Origin: DAOUJH01 sp965248955
GTDB lineage: Bacteria; Chloroflexota; Dehalococcoidia; Lucifugimonadales; QGNO01
NCBI GenBank assembly: GCA_965248955.1
Contig: OZ252212.1
Location: forward strand, 620,001-684,000
Reading direction: 5' to 3'
DNA length: 64,000 nt
The notes under the pieces are model-generated. The model saw only the letters and a list, made by a program, of their open reading frames with translations, was not told where the DNA came from and did no database searches. Positions within the stretch are counted from its first letter, which is position 1; each line of letters opens with the position of its first letter. Below, piece after piece: positions 25,070-34,625 of this stretch. The position numbers and the translations under genes were made by a program.

Positions 25070-26443
25070 TCACGGCGCGTGAGCGCTCGACATGTCTCGC
25101 CGTAGAGCCGGGTAAACCTCAGGGGGTATGCCCAGAACCGCTTCACGGGCCTCGGCGGCAACGAAAAGCGAGCCTGCGGCCACTGTCAAATCTCCTTCTC
25201 CGGCTTGAGACAAGGCCAGCTTGACCGCATCGGCAACTTTGTTGCTGGCCACGGCTTCCACGCCGCGCTGTGCAAAAAGCCGTGCTACTTCTTCGGGAGA
25301 TACCGCCCTGGGATGCCGTGACCTTGCCGCGATGACAAGGCTGGCATTTTGAGCCAGCTCAGCCACTATCCCCTCTATGTTTTTATCGTTGGAAAGGCCG
25401 ACGACGTAGATGAGCCTGCGGTAAGCCAGGTAGTCCTCCAGGGCCCGGCGCAGTATTCCCGCCGAATACGGGTTGTGCGCTCCGTCAGCTATTAGCAACG
25501 GCTCCCGGCTTAGCACCTCCATGCGGCAGGGCCAGGCTATGGAATCGAAGCCCCGGATGATAGAGTCGCCAGATACGGTGAAGCCCATTTCAGAAAGCAA
25601 CTGCAGGCTGACCAGGGCGGTAACGGCGTTCTCCAACTGATGCTCTCCGAGCAAGGGAATGCGCAGACGGAACTTGCCCCGGGGGGACAGCACGTCAATG
25701 GTCTGACCCCCAAGATGGTGGCAGACTCGCGTTGCCTGGCACTCCTCCCCGGCAGAAATGAGGGGTGCGCCTCTCATACGGGCAACTTTCCGCAATACGC
25801 ACATGGCCTCCTCTCTCTGGGGGCTTGTCACAACGGGCGTCTCCTGCTTGATGATGCCCGCCTTTTCCAAGGCAATCTTCTCCAATGTGTCGCCGAGAAT
25901 ACGGGTGTGGTCAAGGCTAATGGAGGTGATCACGCTGAGCTGCGGCTGCACCAGGTTGGTTGAATCCAGCCTTCCCCCAAGCCCTACCTCTATCACCTGA
26001 AAGCCTGCGCGCTGCCTGTAAAAGTGAAGGAACGCCATGGCGGTTAGAAGCTCGAACGTGGTGACTTCCCCCAGCGAGCCCTTGGAGTTGACCTCCTCTA
26101 CTTCGGGCCAGACCGCTTCCAGAAGCGCGGCGAAGTCGCTTTCGGAAACAGGGGCGCCGTTGAGCTGGATGCGCTCCCTGAAGGTGTGTAGATGTGGGGA
26201 CGTAAACAGGCCGGGCTTGTACCCTTGGGCGGCAAGGACAGAGGTGATCATGGCGGCGGTGCTGCCTTTCCCCTTGGTGCCCGTGATATGGACGGTGGGC
26301 GTCTTCAGGTGGGGGTTGTCCAGCCGCTCCAAGAGCAGACCTATTCTGTCCAGGTTGTAGCGGCCCGCGCTCTGGGTGCGGCCGGAAACGCGCTCCAGGT
26401 CGGTGAGGCTCAGCAGTTTGTCCAGAGCTTGTCTATACTCCAC
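25070..26443 (-). CDS. folC: dihydrofolate synthase / folylpolyglutamate synthase
   Basis: The 457-aa Mur-ligase-family protein has the ATP motif HITGTKGKGSTAAMITSVL, the omega-loop region SPHLHTFRERIQLNG, EVGLGGRLDSTN and the C-terminal LIADGAHNPYSAG. FolC adds glutamate to dihydropteroate and to folates. The start is GTG 26443 after GAGGGA. It follows the NDUFA9-like epimerase gene by 10 bp, so the two are co-transcribed. Confidence 0.94.
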   Translation of the reverse strand: MEYRQALDKLLSLTDLERVSGRTQSAGRYNLDRIGLLLERLDNPHLKTPTVHITGTKGKGSTAAMITSVLAAQGYKPGLFTSPHLHTFRERIQLNGAPVSESDFAALLEAVWPEVEEVNSKGSLGEVTTFELLTAMAFLHFYRQRAGFQVIEVGLGGRLDSTNLVQPQLSVITSISLDHTRILGDTLEKIALEKAGIIKQETPVVTSPQREEAMCVLRKVARMRGAPLISAGEECQATRVCHHLGGQTIDVLSPRGKFRLRIPLLGEHQLENAVTALVSLQLLSEMGFTVSGDSIIRGFDSIAWPCRMEVLSREPLLIADGAHNPYSAGILRRALEDYLAYRRLIYVVGLSNDKNIEGIVAELAQNASLVIAARSRHPRAVSPEEVARLFAQRGVEAVASNKVADAVKLALSQAGEGDLTVAAGSLFVAAEAREAVLGIPPEVYPALRRDMSSAHAP

Positions 26444-26453
26444 GTCTAGTCCC

Positions 26454-27404
26454 TCAATGGTCGCGAATATGGCTTGGCATCCTGCCCAGGACCATCTTGA
26501 CGCCGTCTAGGAAGGACACTTTGCGAATGTAGCCTATGTTCCCCGCGAGCGGTCTGGGAGAGAAGCCGAACTCTTTGCTTACAGCGTCGGTCTCCGCGAT
26601 ATTATCGAATTCGAGCATGCTCAGCTGTTGGCTTGTGGCCGGCGGGTGGGGCAGCAGTTTTTCCATCAGCTTCACCATCGGCCGCATGAGGCCAATGGGC
26701 AGATGCAACTTCCAGCGCTTGCAGCCGTACGTCTCTGCGATCGTATCCAGGATTCCATCGTAGGTGAGGTGTTCAGGGCCGCCTATTTCAATGATTCGGT
26801 TTTCGGTTTCGTCCAGCTCCAGCGTCCTGGCTATGGAGTGCGCCACGTCCTCAACGTGTATGGCCTGAAAGCGGACGTTTCCGCTGCCTATTACCGGCGC
26901 CACTGGGAATACTCTGACGAGTCCACCCAGTGCGTTGACGAACTCGTCTCCTTCCCCAAAGATTATCGAGCCGCGCAGTATAGTGTACGGTACGCCGCTT
27001 TGGATCAGGGCCTGCTCGCCGCGCCACTTGGATTGCAGGTAGGGGAACCTTGGATCGTCCACAGCGCCGATGGCGCCCATTAGCACGAAGCGCGACACGC
27101 CGGCGCTGAGCGCCGCTTTGGCCAGGCGCGCTGTACCAAGGTGGTTAACTCTATCGAAAGTTGCTTCACCACTTTCCCTGATGATTGCCACGAGATGGAC
27201 CACGGCATCCATGCCGGACAGGGCGGCTTCCAAACCTCCCTGGTCGGTCAGGCTGCCATAGCTCACCTCTACGCCTTCAGGAAGAAGATGCTGGCGCACC
27301 GGCCCGCGAGCCAGAACGCGCACCGCATGGCCGCTCTCCATCAGGCAAGGAACAACGTGACGGCCCACAAAACCGGTGGCGCCGGTAACAAGAATTCGCT
27401 TCAT
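26454..27404 (-). CDS. NAD(P)-binding epimerase-like protein (NDUFA9-type atypical SDR)
   Basis: The 316-aa protein has the Rossmann start RILVTGATGFVGRHVV and follows the atypical SDR pattern: VVHLVAIIRESGEATFDRVN, then YLQSKWRGEQALIQSGVPYTILRGSIIFGEGDEF. This arrangement is closest to the complex I NDUFA9-like/NmrA-like group, which binds NADPH but is often not an active epimerase. It heads a two-gene unit with folC. A catalytic Tyr-x3-Lys is present only in degenerate form (YLQSK). Confidence 0.85.
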   Translation of the reverse strand: MKRILVTGATGFVGRHVVPCLMESGHAVRVLARGPVRQHLLPEGVEVSYGSLTDQGGLEAALSGMDAVVHLVAIIRESGEATFDRVNHLGTARLAKAALSAGVSRFVLMGAIGAVDDPRFPYLQSKWRGEQALIQSGVPYTILRGSIIFGEGDEFVNALGGLVRVFPVAPVIGSGNVRFQAIHVEDVAHSIARTLELDETENRIIEIGGPEHLTYDGILDTIAETYGCKRWKLHLPIGLMRPMVKLMEKLLPHPPATSQQLSMLEFDNIAETDAVSKEFGFSPRPLAGNIGYIRKVSFLDGVKMVLGRMPSHIRDH

Positions 27405-27662
27405 AGCCGCTTCCTGGTTCAGATTACGACGGCCAAGGCGTCCTCTGAGTGATGGTTAAAGCCTAGCATTCTACAGATGAACAAACAATATTCATTTTAG
27501 ATGGAGAAAAAACCTCAACATGAAGTGGTATAATCTCGTCCTAACTCAATATCTGGCGCCATTTTGACAAGACCCATTGCCAGGGCGCTCTTGAAGGCAC
27601 CCGAAATATGTCCTACTTTTTTCTTGCTGGGAGCCCAGTGAAGCATGGAAAATAGAGGAACC

Positions 27663-30600
27663 ATGGAACCGTTTGTTCATCTCCACGTCCATACTGAATA
27701 CAGCATGCTGGACGGCCTAAGCCGGATACCCAGCCTTGTGCAGCGCGCCAAGGAGCTGGGCATGGACAGCCTGGCTATAACGGACCACGGCGGCCTTTAC
27801 GGCGCAGTGGAGTTTTATTCGGAGTGTATCAACGCGGGGATCAAGCCAATAATCGGCTGCGAGGTATACGTTGCCGCCGGCAGCCGCAGCTCCAAGGGAC
27901 ACGGGGATAAAAGCCCGTATCATCTGACCTTGCTCGCCAGGAACAACACGGGGTATCGCAATCTGATTCAACTGGTGAGCAAGGCTCACCTGGAAGGCTT
28001 TTACTACAGACCGAGGGTGGATAGAGAGCTGCTGGAGCAGTACGGCCAGGGGATCATAGCTCTTTCCGGCTGTCCCTCCGCGGAGGTGCCTCAGTTGCTG
28101 AGCCAGGGCCGCATCGACGAGGCAAAAGAAGCGGCCCTCTGGCACAACAGAACCTTCGACGGGTATTACCTGGAGCTCCAGGCGCACGAGCACGTCCCCA
28201 ATCTGGACGTGGTGAACCAGGGGCTGATTTCGCTGTCGGAGGAGATCGAGATACCTCTGATACTGACCAACGACAGCCACTACACGCTCAGAGAAGACGC
28301 GCCCATCCAGGATCTGCTGATCTGCATACACACCAATACGAACGTCAATGATGGGAAGCGTCTGCGAATGGAGGACGACTCGTTCTATCTACGCTCTTCG
28401 GAGGAGATGGCGTCGTTGTTCCCGGACCATCCCGAGGCCTATGGGAACACAAGGGTCGTCGCCGAGCAGTGCAACGTTGAAATGGACTTTTCGTCGCTCC
28501 ACCTGCCGGAGTATACGCCTCCCGACGGGCTGACGGCGGAGGAGTACCTGGTGAAGCTGTGCTGGGAAGGCTTGGAAAGGCGCGTTCCCAAGGCGGACCA
28601 GGAATACGAGGAAAGGCTGCGCTATGAGCTGGACGTGATCAAGAAGACGCAGTTCCCCAACTACTTCCTGGTGGTTTGGGACATAGCCAGGTTTGCCAGT
28701 GGAAACGGCATCCTTCTTGGTGTGCGGGGCAGTGCCGCGGCTAGCCTTGTCCTCTACGTCACGGGGGTCACCGATATAGACCCGCTGGCCTACCGCCTGG
28801 TATTCGAGCGATTCCTCAACCTGGAACGCAAGGAAATGCCCGACATAGACATGGACTTCCAGGACGACCGGCGTGACGAGGTGCTCCAATACGTCAAGGA
28901 CAAGTACGGACATGACCACGTTGCCCAGATCATCACCTTCGGCACCTTGGGCCCCAAGGCAGCGCTTCGTGACACGGGCCGCGCCCTCGGCATGGCCTAC
29001 GCCGACGTCGACCAAGTGGCCAGGCTCGTGCCGTTCAGGGCGCGTTCCCTCAGCGAAGCCATGGAAATGGAGTCGAATCTGAAGGATGCCTACGACAACG
29101 ATGCGACGCTGCGCAGGCTGATAGAAAATGCGGGAAGGCTTGAGGGCGTGGTTCGCCACTCCAGCACGCACGCTGCCGGGGTGGTCATATCCAAGGAGCC
29201 ACTGGCTGAATACGTGCCTCTGCAGAGACCCATCAAAGGCACCGACAACGACGTTGCAATGACCCAGTTCTCCATGGACCCCATTGCCAAACTGGGCCTG
29301 CTCAAGATGGACTTTCTTGGCCTGACCAACCTTTCCATCCTGGACAAGGCCATCGGCATCATCAAGGAGCATACCGGCGAGCAGGTGGATCTGGGCAGGG
29401 TACCCCTTGACGACGCAAAGACCTTTGCTCTCCTCTCTTCCGGTGAGACTACGGGACTCTTCCAGCTTGAAGGCGCCGGTATGCGCCGATACATCAAAGA
29501 CCTCAAACCCTCCTCTCTGCTTGACGTTGCCGCCATGATAGCGCTCTACCGGCCGGGACCCATGGATCACATAGATGCGTTCATCCAGTCGAAACACGGC
29601 CGGCGGGAGGCTGAATACCTGCATCCCATGCTGAAAGACATTCTGGAGGAGACGTACGGGATCATTGTCTATCAGGACCAGGTTCTGCTCATTGCGCAGG
29701 CCATGGCCGGATACAGCCTGGGCGAGGCGGATATAGTCCGCAAGGCCATGGGCAAAAAGATAGCTGCGATTATGCAGCAGGAACGCGACAAATTCATCGA
29801 AGGGGCTTTGAATCAGGGCTACGACAAGGGGCTGGCGGAACAGGTGTTTGACCTGATAGAACCGTTCGCCGGGTACGCCTTCAACAAGGCGCACAGCGTT
29901 AGCTACGCCGTCATTGCCTATTGGACGGCCTATTTCAAGGCAAACTACCCAGTGGAATACATGGCGGCGTTGCTCAATTCCCACGCCGGACAGCACGAGC
30001 GCATAGCTATAGACGTGGATGAGTGCACCAGGCTTCGGATACAGGTGCTCAGACCGGACATCAACCGCAGCGGCGTACGGTTCACCGTGGACACGGACTC
30101 GTCCGGGAAGAGGGCAATCAGGTTTGGACTAGGGGCAGTGAAACACGTGGGTTCGGGAGCTATGGAGGCCGTGATCCGCTCCAGGGAGGAGCACGGTCAG
30201 TTCCAGTCCCTGGAGGAGTTCTGCCGCAACGCCGACTTGGACTCCATGAATCGCCGCTCGCTGGAAAGTCTAGCCAAAGTGGGTGCCCTGGACGACTTCG
30301 GGCCAAGGGGGTCTCTGCTGGCCAGCGTGGAGAGGATCCTTAGCTTGGCGCAGCAAGAGAAGCGGCGCAGGGAGTCGGGGCAGACCAATATGTTCGACCT
30401 GTTTGGGCAGTACGTGGAAGCGCCAACGAACGTGGTAGAGCTTATTCAAGGCGAAGAGACCACTTCCAGGGAACATTCGGAATGGGAGAGAGAGCTTCTG
30501 GGCAAGAGAATCTCTGATAACCCTCTGCATAACGTGGCCTTCGGGCCCAAGACCACCGCCATAGCCTTCCAGGATGAATTGGAAGAGAAGCCCGACGGCT

Positions 30601-31322
30601 CCACCGTGGGCCTTGTCGGCCAGGTGGCCCACGCGACCAGTCGTAGGGACAGAAACGGCAAGCCGTATTTGATAGCAGGCCTTGAGTTGCTGGGAGGCAA
30701 GGTAGAGCTGTTCGTCTGGAACAACGTCTATCAAGAGACCTTAGATCTTTGGGTGGAGGGAACCCTGATAACCGTGGAGGGTAAGCTCCGCAACAACGAC
30801 GGCAAGCTTTCAGTGCGGGCCGCCAAAGCAGGGCTGTTCAAACCCCAGGGCGAGGAATCCTCTCACAACGAAGCTGGAGCCGAAGCTGTTGCGGAGCCTG
30901 CACCTGCTGCAACGGCGGCGGCCATGGAACCGGTGGCGGAGCAGGATGTCCCCCAAGGCGAAACCGACGGCCATGAAGAGACTGCTTTGCCGGACGAGGT
31001 TGTTCTAGGAAGCAACGGTCTAAACGGCTCCAATGGTTTCAGCGAGAATAACAACGGCAACGCTGCGAACGGCGATGGAAAGAGGAAGGCCGTCCTGCTC
31101 AATCTGACCGATACGGGGAACGCTTCGGATGATGCCTACCTGCTGAAGTCGGCCATGGAACTGCTGCTGGAATACAAAGGAACGGACCCTGTTTACTTGG
31201 ACATAGCCTCCAACAGCAAACGTGTGCGCCTTGAAATGCCCATGATAACTACTAAGTTCTGTCCCGCCCTGGAAGGAAAGCTCAATGATCTGCTGGGCCC
31301 GGGGCGCACCCGTCTCATCTGA
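27663..31322 (+). CDS. dnaE: DNA polymerase III alpha subunit
   Basis: The 1,219-aa replicative polymerase has the N-terminal PHP domain (HLHVHTEYSMLDGL), the palm motif PDIDMDFQDDRRDEVLQY, the HSSTHAAGVVIS and YRPGPM regions, and an OB-fold (VGLVGQVAHATSRRDRNGKPY). After the OB domain comes a low-complexity linker rich in Ala, Glu, Gly and Asn (about residues 1065-1135), then a conserved-looking tail (LLLEYKGTDPVYLDIA). The linker makes it longer than typical DnaE. I prefer ATG 27663, which has AGAGGA just upstream, over ATG 27645. A TATAAT at 27529-27534 may be its -10 box, but no good -35 is visible. Confidence 0.96.
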   Translation: MEPFVHLHVHTEYSMLDGLSRIPSLVQRAKELGMDSLAITDHGGLYGAVEFYSECINAGIKPIIGCEVYVAAGSRSSKGHGDKSPYHLTLLARNNTGYRNLIQLVSKAHLEGFYYRPRVDRELLEQYGQGIIALSGCPSAEVPQLLSQGRIDEAKEAALWHNRTFDGYYLELQAHEHVPNLDVVNQGLISLSEEIEIPLILTNDSHYTLREDAPIQDLLICIHTNTNVNDGKRLRMEDDSFYLRSSEEMASLFPDHPEAYGNTRVVAEQCNVEMDFSSLHLPEYTPPDGLTAEEYLVKLCWEGLERRVPKADQEYEERLRYELDVIKKTQFPNYFLVVWDIARFASGNGILLGVRGSAAASLVLYVTGVTDIDPLAYRLVFERFLNLERKEMPDIDMDFQDDRRDEVLQYVKDKYGHDHVAQIITFGTLGPKAALRDTGRALGMAYADVDQVARLVPFRARSLSEAMEMESNLKDAYDNDATLRRLIENAGRLEGVVRHSSTHAAGVVISKEPLAEYVPLQRPIKGTDNDVAMTQFSMDPIAKLGLLKMDFLGLTNLSILDKAIGIIKEHTGEQVDLGRVPLDDAKTFALLSSGETTGLFQLEGAGMRRYIKDLKPSSLLDVAAMIALYRPGPMDHIDAFIQSKHGRREAEYLHPMLKDILEETYGIIVYQDQVLLIAQAMAGYSLGEADIVRKAMGKKIAAIMQQERDKFIEGALNQGYDKGLAEQVFDLIEPFAGYAFNKAHSVSYAVIAYWTAYFKANYPVEYMAALLNSHAGQHERIAIDVDECTRLRIQVLRPDINRSGVRFTVDTDSSGKRAIRFGLGAVKHVGSGAMEAVIRSREEHGQFQSLEEFCRNADLDSMNRRSLESLAKVGALDDFGPRGSLLASVERILSLAQQEKRRRESGQTNMFDLFGQYVEAPTNVVELIQGEETTSREHSEWERELLGKRISDNPLHNVAFGPKTTAIAFQDELEEKPDGSTVGLVGQVAHATSRRDRNGKPYLIAGLELLGGKVELFVWNNVYQETLDLWVEGTLITVEGKLRNNDGKLSVRAAKAGLFKPQGEESSHNEAGAEAVAEPAPAATAAAMEPVAEQDVPQGETDGHEETALPDEVVLGSNGLNGSNGFSENNNGNAANGDGKRKAVLLNLTDTGNASDDAYLLKSAMELLLEYKGTDPVYLDIASNSKRVRLEMPMITTKFCPALEGKLNDLLGPGRTRLI

Positions 31323-31327
31323 TAGCC

Positions 31328-31561
31328 ATGACCAATAAGATTCGGTGGGTCTATCTAACCACGGCTCCTGATCAGCTTACCGCTGAGATGTGGCGGGGTC
31401 TGCTGAACAATGAGGGAATACCCGCCATGGTACGCTCCGGCGATACGGCTTCCTATCTGGGAGTATTCGCAGGGCCAACCAGGATCCTCGTAGACGCAGC
31501 AGCTCTTGAAGAGGCGTCCAGGTTCTTGGAAGAGCAGCTAGGGCCTGAAGCGCTCAGATGA
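31328..31561 (+). CDS. DUF2007-type putative signal-transducing protein
   Basis: The 77-aa protein fits DUF2007: WVYLTTAPDQLTAEMWRGLL, EGIPAMVRSGD, and a C-terminal RILVDAAALEEASRFLEE. The family has a small PII-like fold and unknown function. It starts 6 bp after dnaE, so it is probably co-transcribed. Confidence 0.8.
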   Translation: MTNKIRWVYLTTAPDQLTAEMWRGLLNNEGIPAMVRSGDTASYLGVFAGPTRILVDAAALEEASRFLEEQLGPEALR

Positions 31562-31614
31562 GATGGTACGCGTTAGGCAACATCTCCGTCTGCAGAGCCC
31601 GTAGCACAACTTCC

Positions 31615-31652
31615 CGTCATGCCCGCGCAGGCGGGTATCCGGGATTTTCGCC
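31615..31652. repeat. REP-like palindrome
   Basis: CGTCATGCCCGCGCAGGCGG begins an element with CCCGC/GCGGG symmetry, resembling the starts of the dispersed elements at 15058 and 22298. It is followed at 31688-31699 by a run of 12 G. The region lies between convergent genes. Confidence 0.45.
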
Positions 31653-31715
31653 CAAGCTGGGAGAAACACCCACCGCCTACGGAAAGAGGGGGGGGGGGGT
31701 GATCCCCAGGTCTCT

Positions 31716-32222
31716 CTACAGGAAAGCCCCCTCAATCTCTAGCAATCGCTGCTTCAGTGGCAGGCCTCCGGCGTAGCCATGCAAGGCGCCGTCGCTGCCA
31801 ATGACACGATGGCATGGAACGATTATAGGTGCCGGATTGCGGGACATGGCCATGCCGGCTGCTCGTGCCGCTCTGCGATTACCCGCTTGCTCCGCCAGCC
31901 AGTTGTAGGTTCTCACCTCACCTTTGGGGATGGACTGGCACGCTTTCCAGGCCCTGACCAGGAAACCGGATGCTCCTTCCAGATCCAGGTCGTCTTCAAA
32001 ATCCACGTTAGCCCCTGAAAAGTAGGCTTCCAAGCGCCGTCGTAGGCTGTTGAACCGGGGCCTTGAAGGGGCGGCATCGGTGGTTTGGAGACGGAGCTCC
32101 TGCATGGCCTGATCTCTAGAGGGTTTGGGCAAGACAAGCCTGCGTATGCCCCTATCCGAGGCAAGTGCCGCCATCCAGCCCAGGGAAGTGGGGAATACGT
32201 CAAAGCGGCAGCGGTCCGCCAT
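31716..32222 (-). CDS. ogt: methylated-DNA-protein cysteine methyltransferase
   Basis: The 168-aa repair protein carries the alkyl-acceptor motif IIVPCHRVIGSDGALHGYAGG with the reactive Cys, preceded by IPKGEVRTYNWLAEQAGNRRAARAAG. It transfers the O6-alkyl group from guanine to itself. The start at 32222 overlaps the stop of the MoxR gene by one base, so the two are coupled. Length matches the Ogt family. Confidence 0.94.
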   Translation of the reverse strand: MADRCRFDVFPTSLGWMAALASDRGIRRLVLPKPSRDQAMQELRLQTTDAAPSRPRFNSLRRRLEAYFSGANVDFEDDLDLEGASGFLVRAWKACQSIPKGEVRTYNWLAEQAGNRRAARAAGMAMSRNPAPIIVPCHRVIGSDGALHGYAGGLPLKQRLLEIEGAFL

Positions 32223-33205
32223 TACTCTGCGGCGCGTCCGCTGATCCGGGTGCCGGGTACTTCTACGCTATCCAGAATCTGCTTTATAAGGCGCCGGTCA
32301 TCCACACCCTGCATTCTTGAAGAGGCGGTAAGCACCAGCCTGTGTGCAAAGACCGGCTCCGCCAGCTCTTTCACATCGTCCGGAAGAACGTAGTCACGGT
32401 TGCGAAGCAAAGCCTGGGCCTGAGACGTCCTCTGCAAGGCCAGCGAAGCCCTGGGTGAAGCGCCAAGGGACACGTCGCGGTGACTTCTCGTAGTATCCGC
32501 CAGCGTGACTATGTACTGCTTGACGAGAGGGTCGACGTATACTTCACGAGCCTTCCGCTGCAGAGCGAGCACCTCTTCCGGGCCTGCCACGGACTCAAGC
32601 TCGTCGAAGGGGTGGGTGAACTGCTGTCCATCCATTATGGATACTTCGTCATCGAAGCCCGGATAGCCAAGGTGAATCCGCAGCAGGAAGCGGTCGAGCT
32701 GGGCTTCCGGAAGGGGGAAAGTGCCTTCGTATTCAATGGGGTTCTGCGTAGCCATTATCATGAAGGGCTGCGGCAACGGATGGGTGACGCCCTCCACGGT
32801 TATCTGATTTTCTTCCATGGCTTCCAGCAACGCCGACTGGGTCTTGGGAGTGGCCCGGTTTATCTCATCGGCTAGTACTACCTGGGCGATGATGGGCCCG
32901 GGCCGGAACTCGAAGCCGCCGGTCTTCTGGTTGTAGACGGATACGCCCGTGATGTCGCTGGGCAGCAGGTCCGGGGTGAACTGCACTCTGCTGAAGGAGC
33001 AACCGGTGGAACGGGACAGGCTCTTGGCAAGCATTGTCTTACCCACGCCGGGCACGTCTTCTATGAGGACGTGCCCTCTGCTCATCAGCGCAATTACGCC
33101 CAGTCTGATGGCGTCGTCCTTGCCAATGATCACCCTGTTGATGTTCTCAATGATGCGCTCGGCGACTACGTCAGCCTGGGTTTCCTCTTGCTTAACGTCT
33201 GTCAT
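32222..33205 (-). CDS. MoxR-family AAA ATPase
   Basis: The 327-aa protein has Walker A GVGKTMLAKSL, the MoxR GCSFSRVQFTPDLLPSDITG segment, Walker B VLADEINRATPKTQSALLEAMEE and sensor 1 MATQNPIEYEGTFPLPEAQLDRF. MoxR ATPases act as chaperones in metal-cofactor insertion or complex assembly, usually beside DUF58 and VWA genes. Here those partners are missing and ogt follows instead. A likely -10 TATAAT lies at 33298-33303 (minus) with a weak ATGATA -35 17 bases away. Confidence 0.93.
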   Translation of the reverse strand: MTDVKQEETQADVVAERIIENINRVIIGKDDAIRLGVIALMSRGHVLIEDVPGVGKTMLAKSLSRSTGCSFSRVQFTPDLLPSDITGVSVYNQKTGGFEFRPGPIIAQVVLADEINRATPKTQSALLEAMEENQITVEGVTHPLPQPFMIMATQNPIEYEGTFPLPEAQLDRFLLRIHLGYPGFDDEVSIMDGQQFTHPFDELESVAGPEEVLALQRKAREVYVDPLVKQYIVTLADTTRSHRDVSLGASPRASLALQRTSQAQALLRNRDYVLPDDVKELAEPVFAHRLVLTASSRMQGVDDRRLIKQILDSVEVPGTRISGRAAE

Positions 33206-33297
33206 GTTGCCCCCGGTTAGTTTGCAGGATCCCGTACCTGCTCGCGGCGCCTGAAGCGCCTAGGCGTCTATTCGATCCCTCGCTTTTTGCAAGGGAG

Positions 33298-33326
33298 ATT
33301 ATAACCTGGATTGGGTATAGTATCAT
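33298..33326 (-). promoter_or_regulatory. promoter of the MoxR-ogt unit
   Basis: TATAAT (33298-33303) and ATGATA (33321-33326) on the minus strand are spaced by 17 bases, 93 bp before the ATG. Confidence 0.45.
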
Positions 33327-33348
33327 GAAATGCGGGCGCAAGGGGACT

Positions 33349-33375
33349 GCACCACGAACTTTCCGCCGGGAGGTG
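33349..33375. repeat. imperfect direct repeat, left copy
   Basis: 27 bp (GCACCACGAACTTTC core, then GGGAGGTG) that match 34277-34303 at 23 positions. The two copies flank the recombinase remnants, so they could be old attachment sites. Confidence 0.5.
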
Positions 33376-33423
33376 TATTCATAGTGAGGCGAATAGAGCC
33401 GGTAGAGACTATACTATAATCAG

Positions 33424-33706
33424 TTGAGCGGACGCATCGCCGACCGGCCCCAGTTCAGAAGGATGCTGGACGATGCGGCCAAGCCGGAGGCCCCCTTCAG
33501 GGAGATATTGGTCTGGAAGTTTTCAAGGTTCACCCGGAAGCGGGGGTACGCCGTCGCCTTCCATGCTGAGACGTAAGGGCGTCAGGGTGGTCTTATCACC
33601 GAGCACGCCGGCGGCTGCCCGGCGGCAGAGCGAAACGAGGCCCTGGAGCAGCGCGTGGAGGTGTTGGAAGAGGAGATCCGAAGGGAAGTCTCGAAGAAAT
33701 CCGGGT
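33424..33706 (+). pseudogene. serine recombinase remnant
   Basis: One frame reads RIADRPQFRRMLDDAAKPE, then REILVWKFSRFTRKRGYAVAF, the typical resolvase catalytic-domain segment, and stops at 33574-33576. Another frame takes over with MLRRKGVRVV, and a third with a coiled-coil-like ALEQRVEVLEEEIRREVSKK to a stop at about 33706. At least two frameshifts are needed to rebuild the family's usual order, and the N-terminal catalytic serine region and most of the C terminus are missing. It is therefore a decayed gene. Confidence 0.6.
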
Positions 33707-33754
33707 AGCCGTCCCTGGGAGAGGTCAAGGCCCTGGGGGCGGGCCAGGTCCAAC

Positions 33755-33850
33755 GGCGCACCCCCCGTGTCCGTGCTGCATATCCACGGCACCGAGGACG
33801 ACGTGATCCTGTTCCAGGGCGACGAGACTGAGCCTGTCCCTGCGTCGCCA
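33755..33850 (+). pseudogene. fragment resembling an alpha/beta-hydrolase or PHB-depolymerase-like esterase
   Basis: A short stretch reads VSVLHIHGTEDDVILFQG, which resembles the catalytic-Asp region of feruloyl/PHB-depolymerase-like esterases (HIHGTxDxVVPY). The flanking sequence does not support an intact gene. The remainder of 33850-34276 holds nothing I can assign. Confidence 0.3.
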
Positions 33851-34276
33851 AGCTGTCTTGTGCAGCGTTCCAAGCAAGGGAAGCGGCGCTACGGCCGGGG
33901 GCATCTACAGCATACGCCACTATCATCTACACCTCATCATGAGGCTTGATCGAGATGCAGTATCTGGGTCTCGTGTGGCAACTTCCTTGAGCGTAAATTG
34001 GTCATTATTTCAAGAACCGGGGATCGAGTGCAAAGACTCCGACAACCCTATCGGCTCAGTCCAAGTCCAGATCTACAGTCAGCGAAGGATGTTCGCTCGG
34101 CGCTGCCTGGACTGGACAGACAAGCGGGACCACCTAGGCGGCGCCCTGTGAGCAGCGCTCACCAGGCATTACTTTGTAATGGAATGGTTGCGGCCAGGCT
34201 CCAGCCCACGTTTGGTGAAGGTAACACCGCAAGGCGCCAGGGCCTTTCAGAAGCACCTTGGATTGGCGCTGGAATA

Positions 34277-34303
34277 GCACCCCGAACTTTCTGGTGGGAG
34301 GTG
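34277..34303. repeat. imperfect direct repeat, right copy
   Basis: Partner of 33349-33375 (GCACCCCGAACTTTC core, then GGGAGGTG). From 34304 to 34531 I see no gene. Confidence 0.5.
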
Positions 34304-34531
34304 GCGATATAGCCGTATGAGGGGTGAGGTATGCCCGCCAAGCATTGTTGGACAATTTGAAACTGCAACTTGCATTTTGTTCTGACGTTCTCTCAGGTGT
34401 GCCACGTTGTGACCTTATTAGCGAAGATGAAAAAAGTCCGCGCCGTTATTATCGCATTTCGAGTTTTGCGGCAACAAGTCTGCCAAGTGACTAGGGCGTG
34501 TAGCACCATCGACTGCGCTGCCGTAAAAATG

Positions 34532-34605
34532 TGGGCGATGGAGGGCTCGAACCTCCGACCTCCTGCGTGTAAAGCAGGCGCTCTTGCCGTCTGAGCTAAT
34601 CGCCC
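34532..34605 (-). tRNA. tRNA-Val (TAC)
   Basis: Cloverleaf with acceptor GGGCGAT/ATCGCCC, anticodon loop TTTACAC (anticodon TAC) and T arm GGAGG TTCGAGC CCTCC. CCA is not encoded. Last gene of a four-tRNA cluster on this strand. Confidence 0.93.
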
Positions 34606-34625
34606 ATGCTATGAGAATTAAAGGG

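Noticed and set aside
28389..29996. 535-codon minus-strand frame
   Set aside because: Antisense to dnaE.
31688..31699. Run of 12 G as a phase-variation tract
   Set aside because: It lies between convergent genes, not in a coding or promoter position; more likely a repeat-associated homopolymer of uncertain true length.
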